A DNA stretch of 64,000 bases from Siphonodentalium dalli (GCA_032622095.1 CP136062.1:16025710-16089709), one strand, 5' to 3'; counted from the first letter of the stretch, positions 44,123 to 56,693 are shown. Numbers and translations: made by a program. The notes: generated by a model not told the origin, from the letters alone.

Positions 44123-45572
44123 CTACCTACCTACTCACCCGCATCGAAAGACTTGGGTAACATGACTGTTCCTCTAGCGTGGGACAACTCCATATTGGGG
44201 TACCTCGGCTTACAGGCAATTGTTAAGTCACTTCTGGAAATCACGAGGGCACATGGAGTGACACGACACTCCATTACCATAACATACAGAGTAACACGCA
44301 ATCGAAATATATAGGAACATATATATAGTTTGACAGTGTTATGTGATTTACCACATCGCTGGTATATTCGTTGTTGGAAATGCCGCTTAGAGACTTGACT
44401 TTGCTTAGCAACCTATCTACTGCTAGTACAAGCAAATACAACCAGATTTCATCTCCTTGTGTGCAAAATATGTGTCATGGAAAATGATCCGGTTAATGTT
44501 AGTATACAAAATTCAACGAGTCTATTGTGGGATGATGAAACTGAACGAACCTGTATGATGTGGCGGTTTTACAATTTACTGGATATGTCCTCTTGTGGAT
44601 TTTGGGCAGCAATTGCTATTGGTCAATGAGATCCATTAAAATTTACTTTTAGAGCGGTATACATGAGACACAATGTATCGGGGACTATTCCTCCCCTCTG
44701 ACCACTATTTTGGCATAGTCACCTCCAAGCCATGCAATATTTATATAATAGTATGGCAGTTTCTCAACGGCCGTTGTGTTAGTTAAGCCATTTGACAAGT
44801 AATCGTTCGTTCTTACGAATTTCACAATACCGGCCACCATATTGGCAGCCATCTTGGGCCTATTATGCCAGTTTTTAAACCAAGACGGGACGAAATTACC
44901 GTATACATTAATTATCTCCACCCCTCTTACATTCTTTCCTTGTTTGCCTTCTGTGAAGAAGACAAAATGCGTTTTAGATTATCTTTGTGATGAAAATCAT
45001 AAATTTATTAAAAATTCGAGTCAGGAGGTACATTATGTAGTATTGTTACTTTAATATTCGACTATGTGGATCGAAACCTATATATTAGACATTACCATAA
45101 TAGTCCGTCAACTGCCATTGTGTTAATTACGAAATTGGGCACATAATCGTGGGTCCTGTGTGCCTTATATCACAGTATGGCGCCTCGTATAGCTTTATGT
45201 GTGAGGGTTGATTTTTCTACATTTGATAACAACATAATGCGCCAACAGTAATAAGTGATATATTGGAACATAGCTATTTGGCAGAAGTTTCCTATGGTAT
45301 AAAATAATGACTGTCATTCCGAGATTCAATGCTTACATGCATTACCTTACTCTGATTATCGCCCCATTCACAGGTATCAAGATTGAACGAATATCTCTTC
45401 TCAAAAGGTGTTAATATTATATGTCAAATATGGCAGCTTTATTTAAAAACCACGCGGTGTGAAAAAAGTTCCCCCTCGAGACGACACCTATGTCCATATT
45501 TGCCTAGACTAGCAAACATTCCAATTATCGTCTCATTTCCAGAGCATCCATGTTGTCTTTGTCCAAAAGCAA
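44123..45572. other. Unique DNA, nothing recognised
   Basis: An inverted YY1-like GGCAGCCATCTTGGGCC lies at 44845-44861. Frames at 44685-44921 (minus) and 44842-45054 (plus) overlap and lack support. Confidence 0.45.
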
Positions 45573-46050
45573 ATGGTAATACAGAGCGTACTCAGTAACG
45601 AGCTGGTAATAAAGTCCGTACTAAATAACGAGCTGGTAATAAAGTCCGTACTCAACAACGAGCTGGTAATAAAGTCCGTACTCAATAACGAGCTGGTAAT
45701 AAAGTCCGTACTCAACAACGAGCTGGTAATAAAGTCCGTACTCAATAACGAGCTGGTAATAAAGTCCGTACTCAATAACGAGCTGGTAATAAAGTCCGTA
45801 CTCAATAACGAGCTGGTAATAAAGTCCGTACTCAATAACGAGCTGGTAATAAAGTCCGTACTCAATAACGAGCTGGTAATAAAGTCCGTACTCAGTAACG
45901 AGCTGGTAATAAAGTCCGTACTCAATAACGAGCTGGTAATAAAGTCCGTACTCAATAACGAGCTGGTAATAAAGTCCGTACTCAGTAACGAGCTGGTAAT
46001 AAAGTCCGTACTCAATAACGAGCTGGTAATAAAGTCCGCACTCAATGACC
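45573..46050. repeat. 30-bp minisatellite, ~16 highly uniform units
   Basis: The unit AGCTGGTAATAAAGTCCGTA + CTCAATAACG repeats every 30 bp with only occasional changes (CAACAACG, CAGTAACG); the first and last units are more diverged. As 30 is a multiple of three and the unit lacks stops in several frames, open frames of 162 codons (plus) and 194 and 151 codons (minus) run through it. They translate to decapeptide repeats such as NELVIKSVLN and LLSTDFITSS. They are probably not genes. Confidence 0.95.
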
Positions 46051-46139
46051 AGCTTTTGTGACCGTTTTCGATGCACAACTTATGGACGATTGAGTGCATA
46101 TATTGTGTGCTATGCACGAATTGTGTTCATTTCATTTAT

Positions 46140-46350
46140 GTTTAATTTATTTTTATTTTTCACGGTTAGCGACACATTTATGTTTAATTAACTTTTATTT
46201 TGCCCGGTTAGCGACACATTGGTTACGAAATTTTGTCAAATCGGACAGAGAAACTTTAAGTGGAAATCATATTCCTTATTTTAAGGGCGATTAGGAATTC
46301 ATGGCATGATAATCATATTCCTTATTCCAAGAGCGATTAGGAATTCATGG
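46140..46350 (+). repeat. Two small tandem duplications (~42 and ~45 bp)
   Basis: CATTTATGTTTAATT...CGGTTAGCGACACATT occurs twice at 46134-46219. TCATATTCCTTATT...GCGATTAGGAATTCATGGCA occurs twice at 46267-46345. Confidence 0.85.
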
Positions 46351-46489
46351 CATGATTTAGACCAATCTTACACGTGCAAGCAGGACTGCACCTTTATTTG
46401 ATTTTCTTTAGAAAATCGCTGTTGAATTTGCGAACATTTTAAAACTAAGGTGACATTTGTTACTTATTCGAAATTCGACACATTCACTA

Positions 46490-46790
46490 CTTAAGTACTC
46501 GCTACATTCACTATATTCTCACATTCCACATTGAGTCGTTGCACATCGAGTAAAGACTACCGAAGGGTGTCCCCGACAATACAAGTAAAATAACACAAAA
46601 ATGTTGCCAAAAAATTGCCAAAAAATCGACAAAATTAGGGGAAAAGTGTTTGATTTTGACAGGACAAAGGCTACCGTGGTGTGGCCCTCGACCATATAAG
46701 TCAACCCACGGTAGTCTGTATTCGTTGTACAACGACCCAATGGCGAATGTAGCTAATGTAGCAAATATGCTACTGAACCCTTCATTGATA
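46490..46790. repeat. Foldback, ~40-80-bp arms
   Basis: GAGTCGTTGCACATCGAGTA + AAGACTACCG (46532-46561) is the inverse of CGGTAGTCTGTATTCGTTGT + ACAACGACCC (46709-46738). GCTACATT-type blocks extend the arms outward. Open frames on the minus strand (GSLYNEYRLPWVD, GSLYSMCNDS) reflect this internal similarity. Confidence 0.65.
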
Positions 46791-47624
46791 AGCAACATTG
46801 CACGATCAGCCTTTTTCGTGTTGAGACTTTTTCATTAGCACTAATATTGAAATTAGTTTTGCTACTTTTACCCGGTGCCAGATTACAAATTCTTGGATCT
46901 GCTAGTTCATTGCGCCCCCGGTGTATTATAAGTTCGTGATTCTTAGTACTCCATGGACGTATGGGCGTTTTATTTATAGAAATGGGAATTTTTGGGACAG
47001 ATTAAAAGTCGAACTGCGACCCGGAGGCCGAGTCCGGTAAAATGTGTAGTTGGGAATTTCAATTTCGTTTATGGTCGTTTACATTATTATTTCATGCAGC
47101 GGGCGTCTCTCGAGACATGGTTGATTGACCCACGGTTTGTTATTCGGATGCCAAGATGTGCAAGGCGATTAATTCTAACGGGAATTCGTGCGTTAACCAT
47201 TAGCGCGCTACGCGTTATGTGTTTATATTGTTCTTTAACCTGCTTTGTTGCATTGTTATTTGAACATCTTTCGTTTATTTTCACGTGACATAAATCGGAA
47301 TGCTATCTACTATTATACTGCACGGGGATTTGACGATTGTATAAGAAATTTAATTCGAACATGAATCCCACGAGGTGTTTGTTTATGTCGGTGTTTAACA
47401 TGTTATTTAATATCGTTTAGTGAACTTTTTAGTTTAGTTATACGCTACACATATCGGCATGTTATATTCTAAATAAATTGGGATGGTAATTATTAACCTA
47501 TTCCCACGTTACTCCTTAGTGCTGGCCTAATTCTAAACATCACATTTATTTATGTGTACCGAGGATATATCATCATGCTATATGAATTGAAGAATGTTCA
47601 GAAATTACTCCCCCCCTTATTTTA
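46791..47624. other. Unique DNA, nothing certain
   Basis: A 98-codon frame at 46992-47288 and its minus-strand shadow at 47087-47284 have no recognised domain. Confidence 0.4.
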
Positions 47625-48080
47625 ATTGACCCTCATGGGACTATATTGTATTTTACCCCAGTGGGACCGTAGTTTAATCAACACTGATGACACCATATTT
47701 TAATTTTAATTAACCCGCATAATGGGACCATATACGTATTCCCTATATAAGTCACGTTACCATATTTTAATTGACCTTAATGGGACCATATTTCAATTAA
47801 CCCCCAAGGGTCCATATTTTTATTAACCCTCATGGGACGATATTTTAATTAAAAATCAATGTATAATTTTAATTAACCATCATGGGACTATATTTCGTAT
47901 TAACCCTCATGGGACGGTATATTAATTAACCCTCATGGGACCATATTTTATTTAACCGTGTTGTAACCATATTTTAATTTACCCTCATCGGACCATATTT
48001 CAATTAACCCTCTCTGGGTGTGACCATATTTTAATTTACCCTCATGGAATCATACATGTATTTTAATTAATCCTTCTGAG
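47625..48080 (+). repeat. Degenerate ~29-bp tandem repeat
   Basis: About fifteen variants of TTAATTAACCCTCATGGGAC + CATATTT, with frequent substitutions and unit-length changes. No coding frame. Confidence 0.85.
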
Positions 48081-49306
48081 AGGTCATATCAGGAGTGCAT
48101 TACCTGAGGCCATTCTTTTATCAGCATTACGCCCTCATATAGGGTGTATATTGGAAAGTAAGCAGACCCTGTCGCAGGAGGTGGTGGACTAAATGTGATT
48201 AAAACGTACTCGGTATTTGCGTAATTGGATACTAAATGTGATTCGAAACGTGATGAACGTACTTGAACCATGTTATCAAGATCGCTCAATTTTTGCCCTA
48301 TTATTATTCTGCATGCTATTTCATGCGCTATTCAGACCACTTTTTCAAATGAAATTAGAAAAAAATATCACATATAATCAACTACATAGGCGTTACCTAT
48401 ATACAGATTTTTCACAATCACCACATTAAATGTGTTATATATTGTACATATGGCTAATAATATGATATCGACGGCGTTACCATTTCTGACTATGGTTTTC
48501 TGGTGTTGCTGTAGCGTTCGTGGGTCACATGTTTTCATGATGGATCATATTAGATACGCAATTACTATACGGTCCGTGTGCTGCTATTGTGAGAAGTGCA
48601 AATACGAACCGTCATAAGGACATCGCGTCCTTGTATCACATCCCGGTTCAGTTACAAGGATCATAATAATATTATGTCAATAAATGTTAAATACGTACAT
48701 GTACCGGGTATACATGTCTACAGGCTTTATGATAGAATTGAGAAAAATCACGTACAGACTTTTCATTAGCATTATGTTTAACATAATGACCGTACGCTAT
48801 ATAACTGTTGAGTAAACAGCCACGACTTTGCTGACAGCAAGGTTGTGTGGAAATATTTCGGTCCGACATTATTATATTTTACTGTGGCGCTGCTGCAGGG
48901 ATACATGTAGTTCACCCGCACCTGTCAAATACTGCTACATGCATACAATATTTATATAAAGTTCGTGTATTATGTAACGTATATGTTGCACATAATTATG
49001 TACATGGATCATTCAGTGGGCGGGTATTTGAGAGAGAGAGAGAGGGGGGAGAAAGAGAGAGTGTGTTTTTGGGGGGGGGGCTAACCGAATGGCCCTTTCC
49101 CTAACCCCTCATTTGTTAGCCTTTATTTAAAATCATACAAAAAAAGCAAGAAGCAAATTTCCCCCTCTGTTTCCGTCGCTGGTATCCAGACGATGGGGTG
49201 TTTAGCTCCCTAGAACACTGTATGCTGATAGTAGCTGCAGTTCCCCAGCAGGTGTTGTTGCCTCGTCGATGACGGTGGTGATGGAGGACTCATGCTAGAT
49301 GGGCTG
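48081..49306. other. Unique DNA with a GA microsatellite and G run
   Basis: GAGAGAGAGAGAG-type tract at 49030-49060 and a G run near 49070. Short chance frames only. Confidence 0.45.
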
Positions 49307-49590
49307 TTACATTTGGATGGCCAACTTGATGGTGTAGTCACATCCAAGGAGAAGAAGGCCAGCTGGAAGTCGTCCGGATGCCCTGGTAACTTTTATCCAG
49401 CAGCTCCTATCGTCTCCTGACATCATCCCGTTGGCGTCCTGAAGGGCATCTTCCACTCGTTGGGTTCCAGAATATAGGTATTCAACCGCTCTGGTGGTCC
49501 AATAGCAGGAGACCGGCTGAAATTCCAGCGAAGTACTGCGCCCTCCATTCTGTCAACAGAAGCGGGATCAGATGATGGCTGTCGAGTCAT
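49307..49590 (-). pseudogene. Decayed coding segment, possibly a fibronectin type III domain
   Basis: This is a GC-richer island in AT-rich DNA. On the minus strand, one frame from 49590 reads MTRQPSSDPASVDRMEGAVL + RWNFS...GPPERLNTYILE before stopping. A shifted frame then continues QRVEDALQDANGMMSG...CWIKVTRA...LLLGCDYTIKLAIQM to a stop at 49307. The succession VLRWNFS / NTYILE / CWIKV / YTIKLAIQ fits the B, C, C' and F strands of an FN3 domain. The single frame change makes it a pseudogene or exon remnant. The family assignment is tentative. Confidence 0.35.
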
Positions 49591-51194
49591 CCAGGCTAAT
49601 TAATCCGCAAATATAACTGTGGTGACATGGACTCAATTGTGTAAAGATGCTCAAGTCGTATCTGCACAATATGTTTGCACCCGATATGTTAGTTACATGC
49701 ATCTGAGCCGAGTAACACATAGTATATGTAAGCATTTACGGTCAAAATCAATCAACATATTAACATATATACTTATTGAAATCCAAGTTGGATTAAATGC
49801 TTTATAATTATTTGTGGGTCTCGATAAATTATAAAAAACGAGTAGTTTACTCTGAATTTTCAAATTATTATACATCGGTTCTAAATGTAAGCTTGTCCCC
49901 GGTTGGTTTATGGACTATCTTAATATATATGCTGATGCAACAATTTAAATAACACCGTGGGTGCGCATCTTTAAGATTGTAAGCTGACAATAAATTAAAT
50001 AATGATTATATTGTGTGGGTTTGACGATGTTGGAATTATATTTATATTCGTGTTTCTCAATCTGTCATTCAATTAACTGGGATCAATTTTTGCATTTATT
50101 AAATAAATCACGAAATCTGCGCAAATGGGTGCTTCCTGTTCATGTGTGCTGGACTGTTCTATGTTCGCAACCAATTAAGCATGGAACAAAAATGGCGAAA
50201 CTGTGACTAGAATGTTCTATGTCAAAACAGAACAATCAATATTACTTCTCAACCCCATAACGTTGAACACCCATGACTGCAATATAGTGCTTATTGCGCA
50301 TTCTCGAATCAAGAATGAGACAACGGTCCATTACTCGCTATTTACCGATGGGCCTATACATGAACTGGTTATAACAAAAAACGTCCCACAAAAAGGGTAA
50401 TGTGGACTTCTAACCCTTAAGCAATCATGCGACGATATGCCGACATGCCATGGGACTATTGATTTGATTAATATTAAATTCAAATTTTCGCCCCGGCGTA
50501 TGTGCGGAATTCACTGAAACATGATACGGACATCAATTTAATGTGAAATAATCTAGTATTGGCCGATCATGCTTTAGTCGACAACTTTTAAAAGTGCCCC
50601 CCGTCGCCTGAATTCCAGGTTTCGACGGTTCGTTAACGTTGGCTCGGACAACTCCGTGGGTGATGTGAAACACCCAGGTATAGGTGATCAAATAGAAATG
50701 TAGAATAATCGTGTTCAAAATACATGTAGGCCTAGTATTATTTTACAAATATCATATCCAAATGAATAATACGCACCATCATTCTTATATATTAATTAAA
50801 TGATGTGACTTTACCGCAGATAGTTGCGTCCCGAATCGAGAAGTAAATATTTACAATTGAGCGAAGTTCAGATGATGTTTTCTATGGAGTTGTGCTGTCG
50901 ATATGCTTGAGAATTTCGGCGATGTTAGTAGAATGTGACATTCCTCCAGTTGGCATAGCGCCTGAATACTAACTTATTTGTTTCCGGCACCCAAACAAGT
51001 ACTTAATATGTCTTTAACGTAACGAACACACAGCAGTTGCCCAATCCAACGACCTCTCGAACCCTGGAAATCAGCCTTAGTCAGGCGACGAGGGCACTCT
51101 GATTTCAAGGGCGGATTCCTCCGAACCACCCATCGAACCCTAGCTGGCTACGCCCATGCATGCTGGTCACGGGGAGGGACCAGGACACAAGCGT
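49591..51194. other. Unique DNA with weak exon-like frames
   Basis: The frame 50203-50400 (residues VKTEQSILLLNPITLNTHDC onward) ends at AAAAAGG|GTAATG, which could be a splice donor, and its composition is protein-like. It has no homology I recognise and is not called as a gene. Confidence 0.35.
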
Positions 51195-51420
51195 TCCAAG
51201 TGTTGGAAATTTCCAACCTGACACCCCTCCTAAGGTTGGAAAGTCATTTTCCAACTGATGGCCATTTCAGTCCCAAATTTTTACAAACAGTAGGAAAATA
51301 TGCAAATATTGGTCCTAAACAATAAATCCCCCCTAATAAATTGTTTGAAAATGTTCAACCTATTGTTGGTGTGAAATTTCCAACTAATGTTGTGTCAGGT
51401 ATGAAATTTCCAACTGTTGA
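51195..51420. repeat. Foldback element with TTGGAAATTTCCAAC motif
   Basis: GTTGGAAATTTCCAACCTGA + CAC at the left and GTGTCAGGTATGAAATTTCC + AAC at the right are inverted. Interior GTTGGAAAGTCATTTTCCAA and GTGTGAAATTTCCAAC are variants of the same motif. Confidence 0.7.
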
Positions 51421-52444
51421 CGGACAAAAGTAACGTACGGTACGTGGATCAACTCAATGAACGTTTTTTCTCATTTGAATAATTCATTTCCCTACGACAA
51501 AGTTGTACGGGCAGTCGAATTGTGTGTTGAATATATTCGCATGTTGTTCAATTGATATTAAGTATTTTAAGTGTGCTAGAAAGGTAAACATGTGGTGAAT
51601 TTTTTTGTTTACCTTTTGGGGTGGCGAGATTCGTGCATTTTTGTGTGTACATTAAGAATCCGATGGGATTCAGACGGAATCCTAACGGTTGTGTTTGCTA
51701 GAGGATATGAAGTTACGCGAGTAATGGAATTTATACTTAACATCACACTGAGGACTAATTAAATTTGTAAAAATGAAATTATTTTCCAAATTGTCAAAAT
51801 GGCGGTGTAGATGAAGACAATTTACACAATAATGATGACGGTGTAGAGTACAATATTTATGATGGTGTAGAGTATTTTCTAAATTCATATACATGGATGT
51901 AATTATAAGCAATCAACGTCGTTTGTGATGTAATTTCGGGCGTAGACCTAACTATCAATGTCAGGCATTATAGGCATACTGTATGGGCTATTTTGTACGG
52001 CAAATTCGGCCTCTGACACCTACATTGGCCTATGCATAAATGACACCGCAAACGACGTTGATTTCATAGTTATATTGTCTAACGCACAGAGCAAAAATGT
52101 ACCATCAATTTGCATTTATGCTCGGAAAAGTCTTTTTATTGAAACCTAATGAATTTTAAAATATTAAAGGGTCTAGATATGATCAGTTGTGTTGTATCGG
52201 TGTCCGGTGATCAGGGGTGAAGGCCATGAAGACAATGCTTCTACAGTGGAATTTACCGATAGGACTATAATAGTCATATTCATACTTAATAGAGATGACA
52301 AACATAACAAATTATTTTTATTAAGAGTAATTTGGGACCTTATTGGGACTCTTTCGCCACGTCCTTGTATACATATCTTGAATTTTTCTCTCCATAACCT
52401 TACTAGTGATTGTTTCGTTTTATTTTTATTTCAGAATTGAAGCA
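51421..52444. other. Unique DNA upstream of the zinc-finger pseudogene
   Basis: A 63-codon frame at 51958-52149 begins with a signal-peptide-like MSGIIGILYGLFCTANSASD but is otherwise unrecognised. The 3' limit of this stretch is a strong acceptor, TTTTATTTTTATTTCAG, at 52435. Confidence 0.4.
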
Positions 52445-52881
52445 ATGGAAGAATCAGGCTCAACCTCTCAGACAACGGGTGGTCAATCGGACTCGGACAC
52501 GCGATTCAGACATGTGTGTGCATATTGTGCAAAGGCATTTATAAATTCCTTCATCATGAACAATCACGAGAATACACACATAAATTCAGTCCCGTGTGGT
52601 GATGGTGGCCAAAAGTGTAATGAGAAACATTTGTTGCTTGCATATCGTGCAAATCACGATGATGGATCTAAATTGTAATGCGACAAATGGCCCAAAGTTT
52701 GTTCCCGCAAGTACGCTTTGAATCACCATATATAGAAAAAGTCACCAAATTGGAGAGTGTCACACATGTGATACACGCGGTTCTGTATTTACCAGGATGG
52801 ATACCTTAAGAAAACACACGAAAGCTGCACACGACAAGGACGTCCTGCATCGATGTCACAGCCGCGGGAGTATATAGCTGG
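52445..52881 (+). pseudogene. C2H2 zinc-finger protein, degenerate (four fingers)
   Basis: An acceptor TTTATTTCAG ends 9 bases before ATG at 52445, and 77 codons follow to TAA at 52676. Finger 1 is intact: C25-x2-C28-x12-H41-x3-H45 (HVCAYCAKAF...). Finger 2 keeps the spacing but has Gly54 for the second Cys and Tyr67 for the first His (C51, H71 kept). After the TAA, finger 3 continues in frame (CDKWPKVCSRKYALNHH) with Trp for the second Cys and a TAG. A frame change then restores finger 4 (CHTCDTRGSVFTRMDTLRKH...H). Two stops, one frameshift and lost zinc ligands mark a pseudogene. C2H2 proteins are nuclear DNA-binding regulators. Confidence 0.75.
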
Positions 52882-53443
52882 CGTGCAGCCCTGACTGCAC
52901 ACGTTGACGGGTGTCACTAACTGACAACGAACATATACAGATTATGCGTGGAAAAACCACAAACATTTATGTTGTTTATTATGTTTTGAAGATTGGAATT
53001 TATCTTTTTTAAGAGTAAATATATATGTCATGTATATATGTTAGATAAGATAAGATAAGTTTATTGACAATTACACCCGCACGGGGCCGATGTCACAACA
53101 TAAATAACAATAAATATATATATGATACAATAAGTATACACAATTGTAATCAGAATTAAAATGAAAACAAATTCATGTTTGTTGTTGAAAATCTGGTGTT
53201 TCAGACCTTTTGTGAAAAAAGAGACGGACCATGTTACAGATGATATTGCACGTTTCTGTTTTATCATTTCGCAGTATGAAAATGAATATTTTGGCTAATA
53301 TTTTGTATTCATATGTTACGGAATAACGAGGCATGGTCTACTTTGTTTATACTTTGAATGGTCTTTATTCAATAAAAGGGAAGTTGTGTCAAAAAAATAC
53401 CATAGCTGTAATTGTAACCGATTCGCGACCATCAATCCAGACG
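52882..53443. other. Unique AT-rich DNA
   Basis: A GATAAGATAAGATAAG run at 53044-53059 leads into GTTTATTGACAATTACACCC, which resembles a SINE/LINE tail boundary but is not classified. Confidence 0.4.
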
Positions 53444-53579
53444 CGTTCCGTTTTTTTAGTGCTACATGTCAAAGTTCTGTAGTTAGAATTCCATATATGG
53501 AGCTTCTGATTGTTCATGAATTCCATATATGGAATGGTACTCCAGAACTTTGACATTGTGCGTAGCACTAAACGGAACG
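53444..53579. mobile_element. Foldback MITE (136 bp)
   Basis: CGTTCCGTTTTTTTAGTGCT + ACATGTCAAAGTTCTG is inverted against CAGAACTTTGACATTGTGCG + TAGCACTAAACGGAACG. The centre holds two copies of the palindrome AATTCCATATATGGA. Confidence 0.8.
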
Positions 53580-55629
53580 GGGCTGGGTGGGTCCAATATG
53601 GCTGCGAATCAGTGCAAAGCTTATGTTTTATGTCAATGTACATTGGAAAGATATACATATATCAAGACTTACGGGGTACGAAATAAGCCTTAGAAGAATT
53701 CACGAATTGCAGAGTAACCATTCTTTCCGACGAGTGGGGGTAAACAGGAAGGGCAACAGCTATTATACATATCGTGTGTTTATTCTTTATATATTCTGAA
53801 GGTTTAATCGGCGCCTGATGTCTGCAAATATTTATATTCCTGCATGGGCACGGTGAAATTTTCTCACAGGAAATGGGTTTCTCGCCGCAGCTTTCGGTTG
53901 AGGTGTGTGCGCTCTTCTAAATCGAATTGATGATCCCTGCAATGGAGTATCATAACCATGCTTTACATTATATTGTATGTCTATTAATTGTAGCCATGGC
54001 ATCAGTTTTTAAGAAGAATACCATGTGACATTCGACTAGAGCTTCAGTTGATTCACCAAACATACATTATCATGGAACATTACCAATTTGGGACCAAAAT
54101 ATCTTAGTGTGGAGTTTTAATTTACATTAAGATCACACATCCTTGTGGGCTGTGGTGTTTGAGTGGTTAGTTATGCATATCTAATCGAGCGTCACCGGTC
54201 ATTTTTCATGAAATATATCTACCTATTGCACCACGCATTCCCCTGTAGATTATCTCAATGTCGGGGTCAAATATGACTTTTTACGAGGCAATTATATAAT
54301 TTGGTTTTCTGCTTGTTTCACTATTTCAATTTCGAACCTATATCAACACTAAAGTACCAGTCGTCAAACAAATATTATGGGTTGTATGGTTTTCGGAAAC
54401 ATGATACACTGGTGTCCCTCCCAATGAACAAATTTCTCACTCAATTTATTTACCAGAATATGAAAGAAAAGGGATTTTTCGTGTTCTCCAAATTAATGGT
54501 CATTATTAGGCAAGGGACATCACGTAATTTATATTAGACAGGCGGGAATAGCTACTGGGTGTAGAATTCTGATAAGATATGACATCCATGTACATACCTT
54601 AACCGGGTCGCAGATACATCTAGCACATCTGATATGTCTTGCGAACTGGATAAAGATGACAGCTTTCGATTATGGTCATTTGTATTGGTATATCACGATT
54701 TTCCTCAACACCACCATGTCTAGATATTATCTACACCATAATCGTGTATTTCATCTACACCATCATTACTGATTGCCTTTCGCAGTATCCAGGCAACAGT
54801 CTACACCGTCATAAACATTCATCTGCACCGACAAAAATGATTGTTTGTATTGAAGTAAATTCAACCGATTTTGAGGGTGACCATGCGAAGTAACTTACTC
54901 CTGTGTATCTAGAACCATCAAATATACACTCCGGTGACGTTTTAACATTCTGACGTTGCCATTAACAACATCCTGACCGAAAAATACGGTAAAATAACAA
55001 TTTAATTCCACCTCAAATGCTAGCAATTTCATGAACGTGGGATTCGAACCTGTTTCTAACATTAACAGTGAAGAAAAACGTCTATTATTGTGCATCCCCC
55101 TAACAGCAAATTTATAACAAGTAGAGTTGCGGAAATGTGCGGTTACTTCTGTCCGAAATATACCACTAATACCACGATTTACAACGCACATACTCATCAA
55201 AATATACATCCTCCGCCATATTGGATCATCTACACCGTTTGCTCCACCGTTTTCTCCACCGATATTGAACCACTGTGTACCAGGAGATCCATTATGTGCG
55301 GTGCAGTTTCTTTAAGCGCAAGTGTTCAGGTCACAAATCGAACTCACCTCTATTTGTAGGCGGAAATTATTTTCGAGAGTGAGATAAACCATGGCTTTTG
55401 TTGAAACTGACACAACTAGCCAAGAAAGGTGAAACACAGGGTTATAATATGTTATCTGGTATAACATATACATTTAATAGAATTTACTGCTACTGTCTCT
55501 AACTCTTGAAATCTATCGACAAAGTAGTTATGTATCCTTATTTCGAATCAATCCAGTCACTTCCCGTTGTCCCACAGAGTTTTGAGTCAAATTTGAGATA
55601 AGGCTAACAATGTGAGTTATTTCATCAGA
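53580..55629. other. Unique DNA, nothing recognised
   Basis: TCTACACC(A/G)T motifs recur at 54730-54825 and 55230-55260, and inverted at 51790-51860 (GGTGTAGA). Opposing frames at 54895-55209 (minus) and 55090-55359 (plus) overlap, so neither is supported. Confidence 0.4.
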
Positions 55630-56100
55630 TGTTCCTAAATGACTATTTCTTTAGCTTCTGGGTAACAAATATTTTATTAGAGGAATCCGCCGGAAACGGG
55701 CCCATTCGCCCCAGGGCCCACTCGTCCCAGTCTATTATCTTGGGTTAACAAACGTGCCTAAAGTAATATAAATGTCAAAATTGATGGACATAAAACTCTG
55801 AAATATATCATAATCAGAACTTCAGAAATTAATACATTAATATATATTAACTTATTTACAACTTTAATACAAATGTAATACCTGGGCCAGCTCGCCCCTG
55901 AAAGGTGGGCCATCTCGCCCCAAAAACTGCCTGGGGCGAGCTGGGCCTGGGGCGAGTGGGCCCGGATCCCATAATAATATATTATTTCTCGAAATGTATA
56001 ATACTATGTGGCCCAGAAACACGTGGTCAAACGGACGGTCTATGACAAAATTGCGGATGAAGATGGATAACTCTAAAATCACGTATTACGGTCACGTTTT
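55630..56100 (+). mobile_element. MITE family A, interrupted and truncated
   Basis: GACTATTTCTTTAGCTTCTG (left end) and, after an insertion, GATGGATAACTCTAAAATCA (interior) match 1933-2336. The right terminus is lost where the large satellite begins. Confidence 0.7.
55697..55964. mobile_element. GC-ended inverted-repeat element nested in MITE A
   Basis: CGGGCCCATTCGCCCCAGGG at the left and CCTGGGGCGAGTGGGCCCG at the right are inverted. Subterminal GGGCCAGCTCGCCCC / GGGGCGAGCTGGGCC repeats are present. The AT-rich centre is unrelated. It splits the family A sequence. No clear target duplication was seen. Confidence 0.75.
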
Positions 56101-56693
56101 GTAATATTTTTGATAATCAGTTACCACAACTCAAGTCACCATAACATTTCAATTGATAATTAGTTACCACAACTCAAGTCACCATAACATTTCAATTGAT
56201 TAGTTACCACAACTCAAGTTACCATAAAATTTCATTTGATTAGTTACCACAACTCGAGTCACCATAACATTTCAATTGATTAGTTACCACAACTCACGTC
56301 ACCATAACATTTCAATTGATAATTAGTTACCACAACTCAAGTCACCATAACATTTCAATTGATAATCAGTTACCACAACTCAAGTCACCATAACATTTCA
56401 ATTGATAATTAGTTACCACAACTCAAGTCACCATAATATTTCAATTGATAATTAGTTACCACAACTCAAGTCACCATAACATTTCAATTGATTAGTTACC
56501 ACAACTCAAATCACCATAACATTTCATTTGATTAGTTATCACAACTCAAGTAAACATAACATTTCATTTGACTAGTTACCACAACTCAAGTCACCATAAC
56601 ATTTCATTTGAGTAGTTACCGCAACTCCAGTCACCATAACATTTCAATTGATTAGTTACCACAACTCAAGTCACCATAACATTTCATTTTTTT

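Noticed and set aside
45533-46117. 194-codon minus-strand ORF
   Set aside because: Minisatellite-borne; an equally long frame exists on the other strand.
46992-47288. 98-codon plus-strand ORF
   Set aside because: No recognisable domain, overlapped by a minus-strand shadow frame, no splice signals.
54150-54215. tRNA-like A-box (TGGTGTTTGAGTGG)
   Set aside because: No B-box or cloverleaf arms could be matched downstream.
54895-55359. Opposing ORFs of 104 (minus) and 89 (plus) codons
   Set aside because: Mutually overlapping, no domain, no splice context; at most one could be real and neither is supported.
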